DNA of 64,000 nt, from assembly GCA_918797485.1 (NCBI GenBank), contig CAKKNE010000002.1, forward strand, positions 338,501 to 402,500, given 5' to 3'. The position numbers were made by a program, and so were the translations under genes. The DNA is from Pelagomonas calceolata. Its lineage: Eukaryota > Sar > Pelagophyceae > Pelagomonadales > Pelagomonadaceae. Each line of letters opens with the position of its first letter. Positions within the stretch are counted from its first letter, which is position 1. This document shows positions 1 to 9,680 of this stretch, in pieces. A model generated the notes under the pieces. That model ran no database searches. It was not told the DNA's origin and worked only from the letters and a program-made list of their open reading frames with translations.

Positions 1-639
1 CGTCGCGGCCGGCGATCGCCTCGCGGCCGCCGCCGGTGGCGGCGCGGGCGCGGGCGGCGCGGGCGGCTTGGCTTTCGGACTCGGCGGCGTCGCGGCCGGC
101 TTCGCGATCGGAGTCGTGGCGGCTTCGCGCGCGGCGGCCGGCGGCGCCGCTTTGGCCGGCGGCGGCGCGGCCGCCTTGGGCGCCGCCCGCGGCTTCTTGG
201 CCGCCGCGCGGGGCGACGGCGCCGCGCGCGCCGGGGGCGGTTCGTCGGCGTCGTCGATGATCTCCGGCGGCGCGTCGATGCGCTCGACCGCGGGCCCGCC
301 GCGCGGCGCGGCTTCGCCCAGCACGAGCGTGCGGTACTCCTCGCCGTAGGCGTCGTCGTCGAACGCGGCCGCGGACGCCCGCGCCGGCGCGTCCTCCGCC
401 GGCCCGAACGTGTCGGTGCGCCCGTCCGCCGACACGACGGTGATGCTCGCCTGGCTCACCGTGAAGGACCCGTCGGCGCCGTCGTCGAGCAGGCACGAGC
501 AGCTGTTCGGCCCGCAGACGTAGTCCGTGCTCACGTCGAACCAGCGGTCCACGGCGTCGCCGACGGCGCCGAGGCCCAGCCCCCGGCTGGAACTAGTAGG
601 ACTCTCGGCCGCCTCCGTGCTGCTCTGGGTGGCGCCCAT
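1..639 (-). CDS. N-terminal part of an acyl-anchored acidic, Ala/Pro-rich protein (runs off the window)
   Basis: The minus-strand frame opens at an ATG at 639-637 and stays open for 213 codons to the window edge, so the 3' part is missing. The protein begins MGATQSS, a good N-myristoylation context (Gly2, Ser at 6-7). The first ~110 residues look folded and contain Cys-rich CGPNSCSC followed by an acidic region; from about residue 140 on it is a low-complexity Ala/Pro/Lys tail. I do not recognise the family. Membrane attachment is inferred only from the N-terminus. Confidence 0.6.
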   Translation of the reverse strand, partial: MGATQSSTEAAESPTSSSRGLGLGAVGDAVDRWFDVSTDYVCGPNSCSCLLDDGADGSFTVSQASITVVSADGRTDTFGPAEDAPARASAAAFDDDAYGEEYRTLVLGEAAPRGGPAVERIDAPPEIIDDADEPPPARAAPSPRAAAKKPRAAPKAAAPPPAKAAPPAAAREAATTPIAKPAATPPSPKAKPPAPPAPAPPPAAAARRSPAAT

Positions 640-844
640 TTTTAAGGTTGAGGGGGGGAAGCTTAAGGTGTTGGGGCAATTGTTGTGTTGGGGCAGCCCG
701 TGCCGGCCGGCTGCCTTACAGACAGCAGAGGCCGCGAATCCCCGCGATCGCGTCCCCTGGGCCGCTTGCTAGTGTCTTAGGTCGCTAGTTAGGAATCGAG
801 GATATGGAGGACGCGTAATGGTCCACATCACAGCGATAAACTGA
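640..844. other. intergenic spacer with one dispersed GCTAG hairpin repeat
   Basis: This short gap lies between the start of the partial upstream gene and the stop of the SET gene. It contains one copy of the dispersed GCTAG repeat at 766-789, about 60 bases past the SET stop codon. Nothing else is recognisable. Confidence 0.5.
766..789 (+). repeat. dispersed GCTAG hairpin-like repeat, copy A
   Basis: TTGCTAGTGTCTTAGGTCGC followed by TAGT matches the family core. It lies just downstream of the SET-gene stop. Confidence 0.6.
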
Positions 845-2353
845 CTACGCGTAGGGCGGCGGCGCGACGACGTCGAGGGCCGCGGCCTCGGCGCGGTAGG
901 CCGCCGCAACACTCTCCGCGAGGCGGAGCGCGGCGTCGCGGAACGAACGCGCGGCCTCGGCAGCGGCGCCGACGGTTCCGGGCGAGTCGCCCGCCGCGGC
1001 GCGGCGCAGGTCCGCCGCGTCGGCGTCGGCGATGGCCGCGAGTCGCCGCCAGGCGCGCGCGAGCGCCGGCGGGGCCGCGGCCGCGGCGACGGCGGCCTCG
1101 ACCGCCGCGCCGCCGTCGACGGCCGCGGCCGCCCGCGCCGCCGCAGCCGGCTCGAGCTCGAGCGTGACGGCGACGACCGTCGAGGCATTGCGGCCGCGCG
1201 CCCACGTCGTCTCCGGCGGCGGCGCCGGCGCAGCGCGGATGCGCGCCGCGTCGACGGCGGCCGGGAGCACGGGCTGCCAGCGGTACGTCCCCCGGGGCCA
1301 CGCGCGCGGGCCGAGCGCGGCGTCGAGGAGCGCCGCGCGCGGCGCGTCGGCGGCCGCGAGCCCCACGGGCCGCGCGACGACGGCGTCGTCGTCGAAGGGC
1401 GGCGGCAGCACGAAGCCGTGCGCGACGAAGTAGTCGAAGTTCGTCCAGCCGTAGTTCCTGTGTGGAAATCAAATTTCAGGCGCCCCACGCCATCGACGTG
1501 ACGTCGTCTCCGTGATTGAGTCTGCTCGATGGCGTGATTTCCACACAGCATGTGGCTCGACGACCTCGGCGTCGGCCGCGACCGGGGTCGGCGTCCGCAT
1601 GGCGGCCGCGCCGCCGTCAAACGCCGCCCTCGACCGCGGCGCTCCGGGCGCCCAGCGGCAGTTCGTCATGTCCACCACGGGCACGAACGCCCAGGCCGGC
1701 GCGCCGCCGGGCCCGAGGCCCCGCACGAAGATGCAGCGCGTCATCCAGCACCGGTAGGCCCACCGCCACCGGCTCCGCGGCACGCCGACGTCGTAGCACG
1801 CGCGCGCCGCTTCCACGAACCGGGCCTCGTCGCGCCGCGCGTCCCGCAGCGCGTCGAGCGCGTAGGTGCCCGCGAGGCACGCGTCGCCCGACGCGTCGCG
1901 GAGCGGGTGCGCCGCGAAGCGCTTCGGCAGCGCCCGCACGTACGGAGCATGGGGCGAGGCGTCGCCGGCGGCCCGCTCCAACGCTAGCCGCGCACAGACC
2001 GTCAGCGCAACGATTCCCTCCGCGTCGCAGCCGACGGCCGCCGCGCGCGCCTCGCCGCGCGCGAGTGCGGCTGACGCGAGCGACGACGCGCGGTCGAGGA
2101 GCAGGCGCCGCGGCACCCGCACGTAGGCGTCGCCGGCCCCGAGCGGGGCCATCGCGAAGAGGCCGCAGCGGTTGTCCGCCGAGGCTCGGACCTCGGCGGC
2201 GCCCGAGCCTCCGCATCGCGCAAACCACGCGTTCAGCTCCGCCGCGGCAGTCGCAGGATTAGGGTCCTCTCCGTCGCTTTCGTCGTCCTCTTCGAGGTAT
2301 GGCGCCGCGACGTGCTCGTAGGCGAGGCTGAGGGCGGTGCGCAGTGCCAGCAT
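845..2353 (-). CDS. SET-domain protein methyltransferase (RuBisCO LSMT/SETD-like), two exons
   Basis: Exon 1 is 2353-1545 and exon 2 is 1457-845, giving 473 aa. The product resembles SET-domain lysine methyltransferases of the RuBisCO large-subunit/SETD3-4 class. Visible pieces are the N-terminal SET strand (RCGLFAMAPLGAG), a central insert, VPVVDMTNC (the D-x-x-N turn), and across the splice junction NYGWTNFDYF...HGFVL, the pseudoknot Tyr region, followed by an alpha-helical C-terminal domain. The intron at 1458-1544 is an introner element; without splicing the NYGW segment is out of frame, which supports it. The substrate is unknown. The start is the first ATG of the open frame. Confidence 0.8.
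1458..1544 (-). mobile_element. introner element acting as an intron in the SET gene
   Basis: The 87-base intron has perfect 14-bp terminal inverted repeats, CTGTGTGGAAATCA and TGATTTCCACACAG. The splice donor GTGG lies inside the left repeat and the acceptor CAG ends the right repeat. Inside are inverted arms CACGCCATCGA (1486-1496) and TCGATGGCGTG (1526-1536), which other copies share. Splicing is phase 2 and restores the SET reading frame. No clear target-site duplication remains. Confidence 0.85.
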
Positions 2354-2771
2354 TTTCGTGTAGGCTGCCCGATGCGCTCTTGTGATGTGATGGCTGCCCA
2401 GAGCGTTATCAGAGCATGGATGATGGCTGCAGCAGAGCGTTATCAGAATATGGATGCGCTCTTGTGATCAATTTGTGTGATGGCAAAGGGCTGCCAAGAG
2501 GTATAAGGTACCGAGGTATAAGGTATGATACCTCTGCCTGGCAAGCAAAAAAAGTGGCTGTTTTTGCCCGTGGCATATCATTGTAACTTACTGTGCTGCA
2601 GAGAGTTCGCATAGCTCCTACTGGGAGGCTTTCGTGCGAGAAAACGCGACCGAGCAGCGCCCAAAACCAGTTGCTGCGGGCCGCGTCGATAGCGTACAAG
2701 GCAGCGCCGTACCGCGCACGCCTACGCATGCCTGATCGGAGATGCCTGGCACATGAGACGGCGCTGAAGAC
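2354..2771. other. divergent promoter region with short local repeats
   Basis: The gap lies between two divergently transcribed genes. It holds two imperfect copies of a ~20-bp unit containing CAGAGCGTTATCAGA (near 2400 and 2432), two copies of GATGCGCTCTTGTGAT and a GAGGTATAAGGTA duplication near 2500. I see no ORF with coding character. Confidence 0.4.
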
Positions 2772-3695
2772 ATGACAGAGGAGTCCAAGGGCGAAGCGGC
2801 GGAGGCAGCACTCGAAGCCGCAAACAGAGCGGCTGCGAAAAGTGCAGCGCCGAGCAAGGCACCAGCACCCGCCACGGCCACCGCGCCAACCCGCAAAAAG
2901 CCAGCCGGCGCGCCGGCGCCCGCCGCGAGCGCGCGAGCGCGACCGGCGAGCGACGCGCACGCGGTCGACGCGCAAGCGATGGAGGCCAAGTTCCAGGAGC
3001 TGTTGCGCGGCCGGCGGGGCGACGCGCTCCGCCACGTGCCGACGCCGCCGACGTCGCCGCCGCCCGGGACGCGGCGGCGGCGGCGCGCGCCGCCCGCGTC
3101 GGAGAGCGCCGCACGCGCGCCGCTCGCGCCGCCCGCGGCGGGGCCGGCGGCGCCGCCGCCACCCGCGGAGGCCGCCGCGGCGCTGACGCCGCTGTCGGCG
3201 CTGCGGCTGCTGTCGGTCTGCGACAGCGAGAGCGGGGAAGGGCTCTTCGAGCGGGTCTGGCGGTGGCCCGAGGGCGCAGACCCGAAGGGAATCGGAAACC
3301 TCGTCCGGTCTTTTTTCCTCGTCGCGCGGCAGCTCGACCACGGCATGATCTCGCGCGTTGTCTTCGAGGCGCCCGAGGACGAGGCCGCGCTCGTGCCGCA
3401 CGCGGGCATCGGCGAGGCCATGGAGATGCTCTGCACGCGGAACGAGCGCGTCGTCGTCGCCGTCTTCCACGAGTCGCGCGGCGCCTTCGCCGACGAGGAC
3501 GACGAGGAGGCGCGCGAGGTCCACGTCGCCATGCGCCAGCTCGTCGAGCAGGCGCGCGAGCTCTGGTCGCCGGACGTGTCCCGGGCGGATTTCAAGACGA
3601 CCGTCGACCGCCTCTGCGCGCGCATCGTCGGCTTGCCGCCGCCGCCGCCGGACCCCCGACAGCCGTCGCCGCCGCCGCGGCCGAAGAGCATGTGA
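2772..3695 (+). CDS. unknown protein with disordered N-terminus and a possible longin-like C-terminal domain
   Basis: The 307-aa protein starts at the ATG 2772. Residues 1-135 are Ala/Pro/Lys/Arg-rich and probably disordered. From about 138 there is a compact domain starting LSALRLLSVCDSESGEGLFERV and continuing with a hydrophobic helix (IGNLVRSFFLVARQL) and an edge strand (MISRVVFEA). This order of strand, glycine turn, strand and helix resembles small longin-type domains of trafficking proteins, but that is a weak structural guess. A Pro-rich tail ends the protein. Function unknown. Confidence 0.6.
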   Translation: MTEESKGEAAEAALEAANRAAAKSAAPSKAPAPATATAPTRKKPAGAPAPAASARARPASDAHAVDAQAMEAKFQELLRGRRGDALRHVPTPPTSPPPGTRRRRRAPPASESAARAPLAPPAAGPAAPPPPAEAAAALTPLSALRLLSVCDSESGEGLFERVWRWPEGADPKGIGNLVRSFFLVARQLDHGMISRVVFEAPEDEAALVPHAGIGEAMEMLCTRNERVVVAVFHESRGAFADEDDEEAREVHVAMRQLVEQARELWSPDVSRADFKTTVDRLCARIVGLPPPPPDPRQPSPPPRPKSM

Positions 3696-4230
3696 GTAGT
3701 ACAGTAGTAATTTTATGAAGTCACTTCCTCCTTCCTCCTCGCAGATCTCAATCGCGCTCGGCCGCGAGAGAGAGAGAGCCGCTTATTTATCGAGCTAGCT
3801 CCTCTAGCACGGACCCCGAGTGCGTCACGACGGCGTACATAAACCCCGGTTTTAAAGGCCAGCCATAGCCAGAGCTCCCGCCCAGGTATAAGTATAAGTA
3901 CATACTGTACCTTACTCGCAAGCGCCTTGGAGCGTCTGTACGTGGGAGCTCATTTTGTGGCCCCTTCGAAGCGCCCTGACGACGAGTACCACTCGAAAGT
4001 CGAGACGAGGGAGCGCATCCATCAATTTAACTTAAATAAAAAGAGCGCGCGCCACGGCGTTCAAATCCCACCGGGCGCGCGCGCCCATCGCGAGTCCCAC
4101 GCGCCCACCCACGCGCGCGCCGCATCGAAAAGGCGCTCGGCGGTCCCTCCCTTAGGCCATAATTTTGGCCCTCGACGAGAGACGCCCGGCCCGCCGCAGG
4201 CAGCAGGTCACGACCCAGCCGCGCGAGACA
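3696..4230. other. intergenic region, no gene seen
   Basis: This region contains 3' sequence of the upstream gene and the leader of the next one. A GTTCAAATCCC string near 4060 resembles a tRNA B box, but no tRNA fold can be built around it. An AGTATAAGTATAAG-type duplication occurs near 3890. Confidence 0.4.
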
Positions 4231-5064
4231 ATGGTCTACCGGCCCCAGACGCACGCGCGGCCCCACGAGCCGAGCCAGCGAGATATCGAGGCGTCGGACG
4301 CCGAGGTCCAGCGCTTCCTCGACGACCCCGAGGCCGCGGACGTCGACTGGGAGACGTACGCCGCCGGCTACAAGTGGGGCCCGGACTTCGTGCGCTACTT
4401 CAACGAGGCGCTCGCGGCGAACGGCGAGCGCACCGACGGCGTCTACGGCGACCGCGGGCTCGAGGCCTGGCCCGAGGCGCGCGTCGTCGACTGCCCGCTC
4501 GCGCGGCGCCTCGACGGCGCGCTGGGCCGCGCCGCCGACGCGCGCACGCGCAAGATCTGCGCCGACCACGCGGCGTGCGTCGAGGCCCTGCTGCGCGACT
4601 TCGTCGCGCGCCACGAGCCGGCGCCGGCCGCCGCGGCCGACCCGCCGCCGGCGTCCGCGGCGGCCATGAGCGTCGACGACCCGCACTCGGCGCCGTTCAC
4701 GCCGCACGCGCCGCGGCGGTCGCAGCTCGACCCCGTCTCGACCGACTCGGAGGACGAGGACGACGCGATCGCGCCGCGGGGGCTCGGCGCGTTCGACGGC
4801 TACGGCTCGCGCGACGACGACGACGACGACGCGGACAGCGGCGGCGGCGACGACTGGTCGGCGCCGGCGGCGTCGCCCGACGCGCGCGAGCGCGGCTTCG
4901 ACCGCGACGACGACTACTCGGCCGAGGACGACCTCTGCAAGGGCGTGCGCCGCATGTCCACGACGCCTCAGAAGGCGCCGGAGCCGCGCGCCCCCTTCCG
5001 CCACTACTCGTACCGCGACGCCGACGAGCGGCCGCCGGCGTGGCAGCGCAAGTCGGCCTTCTAA
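4231..5064 (+). CDS. unknown acidic, low-complexity protein
   Basis: The 277-aa protein starts at ATG 4231 (MVYRPQTHARPHEP). The in-frame sequence upstream has only a TTG and Arg-rich leader-like codons. Residues 10-130 contain Trp/Tyr-rich helices (DWETYAAGYKWGPDFVRYF). From about 150 on it is acidic and Asp/Ser-rich, including a DDDDDDAD run. The C-terminus carries Arg/Tyr-rich FRHYSYRDAD. No known catalytic motif is visible. The family is unknown; coding is supported by the amino-acid composition and the intact frame. Confidence 0.6.
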   Translation: MVYRPQTHARPHEPSQRDIEASDAEVQRFLDDPEAADVDWETYAAGYKWGPDFVRYFNEALAANGERTDGVYGDRGLEAWPEARVVDCPLARRLDGALGRAADARTRKICADHAACVEALLRDFVARHEPAPAAAADPPPASAAAMSVDDPHSAPFTPHAPRRSQLDPVSTDSEDEDDAIAPRGLGAFDGYGSRDDDDDDADSGGGDDWSAPAASPDARERGFDRDDDYSAEDDLCKGVRRMSTTPQKAPEPRAPFRHYSYRDADERPPAWQRKSAF

Positions 5065-5132
5065 GCAAGCAAGCCCCCGCGCGCGGCACAAGGCCCCGCG
5101 GTCCGTCGATAACGTAAACACGAATTATGTCC

Positions 5133-5558
5133 TCAACCCCTCTTTTTCCGCGCGGCGGCCTTCTGCCGCACGAGCGCGATCCACGACGAGCGCACGAGCG
5201 CCTCGAACTGCTCGTCGCGGTCGACCGTGATCGACTGGAGGTCGTAGTAGTCCTCGAAGAGCTGCCGCGTCACGGGCCCGCCGCCCGCCGCGAGCGCCTC
5301 GTGGAGCTCGGCGCGCACGTCGGCCGCGCTGCGATTGCCCGCGACGACGTCGGGGTGCGCGTCGGCGTCGAAGGCCTTGGCCATCGCCGCCGCGTCGAGC
5401 GTCGTCTCGTCGCCCAGGATCGTGTACAGCCGGTCGACGAAGGACCGCCGCCTGTCGTTCATGTGCCCCGCGTCGACGTGCAGCTTGAAAAACTCCTCGT
5501 CCATGCTCCGCTTCGCCTGGATATCCGGCTTTGGCTCGGCGCAGCACGCATTTCCCAT
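5133..5558 (-). CDS. dually acylated calcyphosin-like EF-hand protein
   Basis: The 141-aa protein begins MGNACC, a strong signal for N-myristoylation at Gly2 and palmitoylation of Cys5 and Cys6, so it is probably plasma-membrane attached. The body matches the C-terminal half of calcyphosin-like Ca2+-binding proteins: AKAFDADAHPDVVAGNRSA corresponds to the family's HPDV-x-x-GK segment, followed by PVTRQLFEDYYDLQS and the DEQFEALVRSSW tail. The EF-hand loops are degenerate, so Ca2+ binding is uncertain. It is shorter than the ~190-260 aa usual for the family. It converges with the preceding gene. Confidence 0.75.
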   Translation of the reverse strand: MGNACCAEPKPDIQAKRSMDEEFFKLHVDAGHMNDRRRSFVDRLYTILGDETTLDAAAMAKAFDADAHPDVVAGNRSAADVRAELHEALAAGGGPVTRQLFEDYYDLQSITVDRDEQFEALVRSSWIALVRQKAAARKKRG

Positions 5559-6060
5559 TTTGGCGCGCGACGCGTCGCTCTCTTGCCGCGCGTCACGCTA
5601 GATCTTTTCGCTTCTGGCCCGCGCTCTCTTGCCGCGCGTCACGCCAATATTTTTGCTCCGTCCGCGCGCGCCGCGTTGCTGCTCGGCTGCTCGGCTGCTT
5701 TTGAGCAATGTATCAAATCTCCTGATGCGCCTAGTGAGCAGCGCCGGCTGCCGTATATGCTGCTCTTGACAACAGAAGAGAGCTACACGCTGCTGATATG
5801 CGCTCTTGACCGCGGCAGAGGCTGCGATCGCGGCTCGCGCCCAAAATCTACGAACCCGCGCAACCCCGCAACCCTATTTGAAATGAATTAAAAATTGCCG
5901 AAAAAAGTTCCTCGCGCTGCTGTAGTTTTGCTACGCATGTGTTCGCTTACGTTTGTGTTTCATAGCGAGGCGCGCCAGAGATTCAGAGGCGTAGCCAAAA
6001 TATCGGCTGCCCTCTGAAAAAATGCTCTGCTTGGCTGCCCACACCTAAAGAGCCATACCA
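5559..6060. other. bidirectional leader region with a direct repeat
   Basis: The gap separates divergent genes. CTCTTGCCGCGCGTCACGC occurs twice, near 5579 and 5625, with a 45-bp period. The 3' half is AT-richer. No ORF has coding character and no known RNA gene was recognised. Confidence 0.4.
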
Positions 6061-9000
6061 ATGCGCAGCCGAAGCCGTTCGCGCGACAGGCGAGACAGGC
6101 GAGACAGGTCTCGCAGCCGTGGACGTCGGAAGCATTCTTCACGGGGAGAGCACCGATCGCACCGGTCCCGCTCGCGCAGCCGCGAGCGATCGAGGCGGTC
6201 GAGATCACGCCGTGAGCGAAGCCGCCGCTCGGACGAGCCGCCAAGACCACGATTGACGGGCTTCGCCGCGGACCTGGCCGCGGTCGAGGCCGCCGCCGCG
6301 CGGGGCGACGCCGAGGCCGCGCTGCGGCTCGCGGCGGCGCTCGCCGAGGCGACGCGGGGCTACCTGCCGCGCGGCGCCGGCCTGCGCGACACGCTCGCGC
6401 TCGCGTGCCGCCGCGGCCGCGTGCGCGAGGCGACGCGGCTGCTCGAGCGCGTCAAGGCCGCGCTCGGCCCGAAGCAAGCCTCGCGGCGCGCGCGGCCCGT
6501 CGACGCCGAGACGTTCGCGGCGGCGCTCCGGGCGCTGCCGCAGGTGGCGCGCGTGCCGCCGGGCGACGGCGCGGCGCTCGCGCGCGCGCTCGCGGCCGTC
6601 GCGCGCCTCGAGCCGCCCGCGACGGCCGAGGGCCCGGTCGCCAACGACGAGGACGCCGCGGACGTCGCGCGGCGCGCGGCGCGCCACGCGGCCGGCGACG
6701 CGACGGACTCGGAGGACGAGCTCGGCGCCGCGGCCGCGCGCGCCGCGCGCCGGGCGCACGCGCGCGCCGTGGGCTTCGCGGCGCGGCGCTGCGGCTGGGC
6801 GGCGCTCGAGCTCCTCGAGGAGGCGCGCCAGGCGGGCGACGCCGCGCGCGCGGGCGGCGCCGCGAAACGAATCACGGGAGCGAAGCTCACCAAGGGCCGG
6901 CGGCCCGACGAGGTCGAGTGCGACGGCGCCGCGGGCGCGGGCTTCCAGAGCGGCGAGGCCGTCGCGCTCGCGCCCGTCGGCGACGCCGGCGCGGCCGTCG
7001 AGGCCGAGGTCGCCGCGGCGCGCGGCGGCCGCCTGCTCCTCCGGTGCGGGTTCCGCGACGACGACGGGGGCGCGGCCGACGACGCGCCGCGGCGGCGGCC
7101 GCGGCCCGACGACGACGCGCACATCGAGGAGCGGCGCCGCGACGACGCGCGGCAGGCCGCGCGGCGGCGCCTCCTCAGCGCCGCGGGGGCCTCCTCGACG
7201 CCGGCGCGGGGCGACGCGGCGGGGCTCGCCGGCCGGCTCCGGCGCGCCGCGACGGGCGCGGACGTCGTCGCGGCGCTGCTGGCGGCGCGGACGCGCTGGC
7301 GCGTCGAGCCGCTCGGCAACCGCGTCGCGTTCGAGCGCGCCGTCGAGGCGGCGTGGGTCCTGGCGGCGGCGGCCTACGCGCCGCTGCGGGGCGAGGCCGC
7401 GCGGCCGCGCTACGGCGCCGCGCCGCCGCGGGCCGCGCCGCCGTGGTGGTTCCCCGCGGGCGCCGTCGCCGGCGCCGTCGTCGGCCTCGCGCGCGCGGGG
7501 GCGGAGGACGACGACGACGCGCGCTGCGCCGTCGCCGACGGCGGCGCGCCGCTGGACGAGGACCAGCGCCGCGCCGTCGAGGCCTGCGTGGCCGGCCCCG
7601 CGAGCGTCGCGCTCGTCCGGGGCCCGCCGGGCACGGGCAAGACCGCCGTCGCCGTGCGCTGCCTCGCGAGCTGGGCGGCGCGCGACGCCGGCGACCGCGC
7701 CGCGGCCCTGCCCAAGGTGAAGGTCGCGAACGGGCGGCTCATCCAGGTGAAGCGCGACCGGCCCGCGGCCGAACCGCCGGGCCCCCGCGTCCTCTGCCTC
7801 TCCGAGTCGCACGTCGCCGTGGACCACCTGCTCGAGGGCCTCGTGGCCGCGCGCGTGCGCGCGGTGCGCGTCGGCGCGCCCGCGCACTGGCGCGACGACG
7901 CGCGGTGCCCGGCGGCCGCGCGCGCGCTCGGGCGCCACTCGCTCGAGGTGCTGTCGCTCGAGGCGCGGCGGCGGGAGAAGGCCGCGGGCGGCGACGACGG
8001 CGCGCAGAACGCCGCGGCCTGGGAGGCCCAGCAGGCGCGCCTGCGCAAGGCGCACGTGCTCTGCGCGACGTGCGTCGGCAGCCGCGCCGCGGTCCTGCGG
8101 GGCCTGCGGTTCACGCACGTGCTCGTCGACGAGGCCGCGCACGCGACGGAGCTCGCGGCGCTCGTGGGCCTCGCGCGCGGCTGCCGGCGGCTCGTCCTCG
8201 TGGGCGACGACCGGCAGCTGCCGGCCTCCGTGGCCTCGCGCGACGCGGCGCGCGACGGCCTGGGCGCGTCGCTCTTCGAGCGGCTCGCGGCCGCGGGGCG
8301 CGCGCCCGTGCTCACGCTGCGGACGCAGTACCGCATGCCGGGCCCGCTGCGCGCGTTCCCGTCGCGGCGCTTCTACGGCGGCGCGCTGCGCGACGCCGCG
8401 ACCGTCGTCGCGCGGCCCCCGCCGCGCGGCTTCGCCTGGCCGCGGGCCGACGCACCCGTCGCCTTCCTGAGCGTCGCCGCGGCGGAGCGCCGCGAGGGCA
8501 CGTCCTGCGCCAACGACGCCGAGGCGGCGGCGGTCGCGGACGTCGTCGCGGGCCTCGTCGCGGGCGGCTCGGTCCGGGCGGCGGACGTCGGCGTCGTGAC
8601 GCCCTACGCGGCCCAAGCGCGCCTCGTGCGGGAGAAGGTCGACGCGGCCGTCGAGGTCGCCTCCGTGGACGCGTTCCAGGGGCGGGAGAAGGAGGTCGTC
8701 GTGGTGTCGACGGTGCGCGCGAACGCCGGCGGCGACGTCGGCTTCCTGAGCGACTGGCGCCGCGGCAACGTGGCGCTGACGCGGGCGCGGCGTGCACTCG
8801 TCGTCGTCGGCCACGCGCCGACGCTGCTGCGCGAGCCGCTGGCCTGGGGGCCCTGGGTCCGTTGGTGCTGCGCGCAGGGCTGCGTCGTCGGGAGCGTGGC
8901 CCTGGACGTGGCGCGGGCGCCGCCGGCGGGCGCCGCGGGCTGGGACTGGGGCGCCGACGTCGAGCCGCTCGCCGCGCCGGCGGTCCGGGTCCGGGCGGAC

Positions 9001-9261
9001 TCCGACGAGGACTCCGAGGACGACAACGCCTCGCCGGCGTCGCCGGCCTCCTCGGCCTCCCGGTCCCGGTCCGAGTCCCCCGCGTCGGAGGGCGGCTACG
9101 AGGAGGCCGCTCCGGCCCCGGCCCCGGCCCCGGCCCCCGCGCCTGCGGCGGAGCCCGAGCCCGAGTCCGAGGCCGCGCGGGCGGAGCGACTGCGGGCCAA
9201 GCACCTCGAGCGCATGGCCAAGCACCGGGAGGCGGCGAAGCGCTTGTACGGGCAACGGTGA
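6061..9261 (+). CDS. RS-domain SF1 RNA/DNA helicase (UPF1-like)
   Basis: The 1066-aa protein carries the superfamily 1B helicase core of the UPF1/SETX/IGHMBP2 class. Seen directly: Walker A GPPGTGKT at 521-528, DEAA (Walker B) at 690-693, motif III GDDRQLPASV, motif IV QYRMPGPL, motif V VDAFQGREKEVVVVS and motif VI ALTRARRALVVVG. The first ~60 residues are an Arg/Ser/Asp-rich RS-like domain (RSRSRSRDRRDRRDR), typical of splicing-associated nuclear proteins and unusual for this helicase class. The C-terminus is acidic, then an (AP)n run and a basic helix. It probably acts as an ATP-dependent RNA helicase; a link to spliceosomal factors is inferred from the RS region alone. The UPF1 CH zinc domain is absent. 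Confidence 0.9.
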   Translation: MRSRSRSRDRRDRRDRSRSRGRRKHSSRGEHRSHRSRSRSRERSRRSRSRRERSRRSDEPPRPRLTGFAADLAAVEAAAARGDAEAALRLAAALAEATRGYLPRGAGLRDTLALACRRGRVREATRLLERVKAALGPKQASRRARPVDAETFAAALRALPQVARVPPGDGAALARALAAVARLEPPATAEGPVANDEDAADVARRAARHAAGDATDSEDELGAAAARAARRAHARAVGFAARRCGWAALELLEEARQAGDAARAGGAAKRITGAKLTKGRRPDEVECDGAAGAGFQSGEAVALAPVGDAGAAVEAEVAAARGGRLLLRCGFRDDDGGAADDAPRRRPRPDDDAHIEERRRDDARQAARRRLLSAAGASSTPARGDAAGLAGRLRRAATGADVVAALLAARTRWRVEPLGNRVAFERAVEAAWVLAAAAYAPLRGEAARPRYGAAPPRAAPPWWFPAGAVAGAVVGLARAGAEDDDDARCAVADGGAPLDEDQRRAVEACVAGPASVALVRGPPGTGKTAVAVRCLASWAARDAGDRAAALPKVKVANGRLIQVKRDRPAAEPPGPRVLCLSESHVAVDHLLEGLVAARVRAVRVGAPAHWRDDARCPAAARALGRHSLEVLSLEARRREKAAGGDDGAQNAAAWEAQQARLRKAHVLCATCVGSRAAVLRGLRFTHVLVDEAAHATELAALVGLARGCRRLVLVGDDRQLPASVASRDAARDGLGASLFERLAAAGRAPVLTLRTQYRMPGPLRAFPSRRFYGGALRDAATVVARPPPRGFAWPRADAPVAFLSVAAAERREGTSCANDAEAAAVADVVAGLVAGGSVRAADVGVVTPYAAQARLVREKVDAAVEVASVDAFQGREKEVVVVSTVRANAGGDVGFLSDWRRGNVALTRARRALVVVGHAPTLLREPLAWGPWVRWCCAQGCVVGSVALDVARAPPAGAAGWDWGADVEPLAAPAVRVRADSDEDSEDDNASPASPASSASRSRSESPASEGGYEEAAPAPAPAPAPAPAAEPEPESEAARAERLRAKHLERMAKHREAAKRLYGQR

Positions 9262-9680
9262 ATGTATAATGATCTGTTGTCGTTTTGAATAAATAGATAA
9301 CTAGATAAACAGAAATCGAGGACGGAGAACACAGTTTTGTAGTCGTTCATCAATGCCCGACTACGGCGACGCGCCGAAGGGAACTAACTCTCCGGCCCCC
9401 TTCACACCAGCCGTATACCCTAGCCCTCGAGGCCTAGCGAGGACTAATGCCAAAAACTGCTGCGCGTGCGGGGGGGGTTGCCCTGCCATAAAATTTTGCA
9501 CAAAATTGGGCATTGCCATCGTCCTCCCACGACCGCCAGTTTATTTACAAGAGCTGCCCTTCGCCGGGCTACATCGACCAGACTGCCGGTTGGCTGTGGA
9601 GCACGTTCCTGCCGGCCTGTCTAGCACAGGGCAGCGTAGCTCCTGGAATTCATCAAACCACCAGAGACTGGACCAAAACC
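9262..9680. other. intergenic region, no gene seen
   Basis: The sequence after the helicase stop is AT-rich (AATAAATAGATAACTAG), a plausible 3' end. It is followed by the GC-mixed leader of the UPF0489 gene. The upstream in-frame extension of that gene begins only at a TTG. Confidence 0.35.

Noticed and set aside
4050-4080. tRNA B-box-like GTTCAAATCCC
   Set aside because: No A box or cloverleaf arms can be placed at the correct distance.
6205-9255. A 1016-codon open frame on the minus strand opposite the helicase, and many similar long antisense frames
   Set aside because: In GC-rich DNA stops are rare on all frames. The antisense proteins are Arg/Ala/Gly-rich with no known motif, while the plus strand encodes all helicase motifs.
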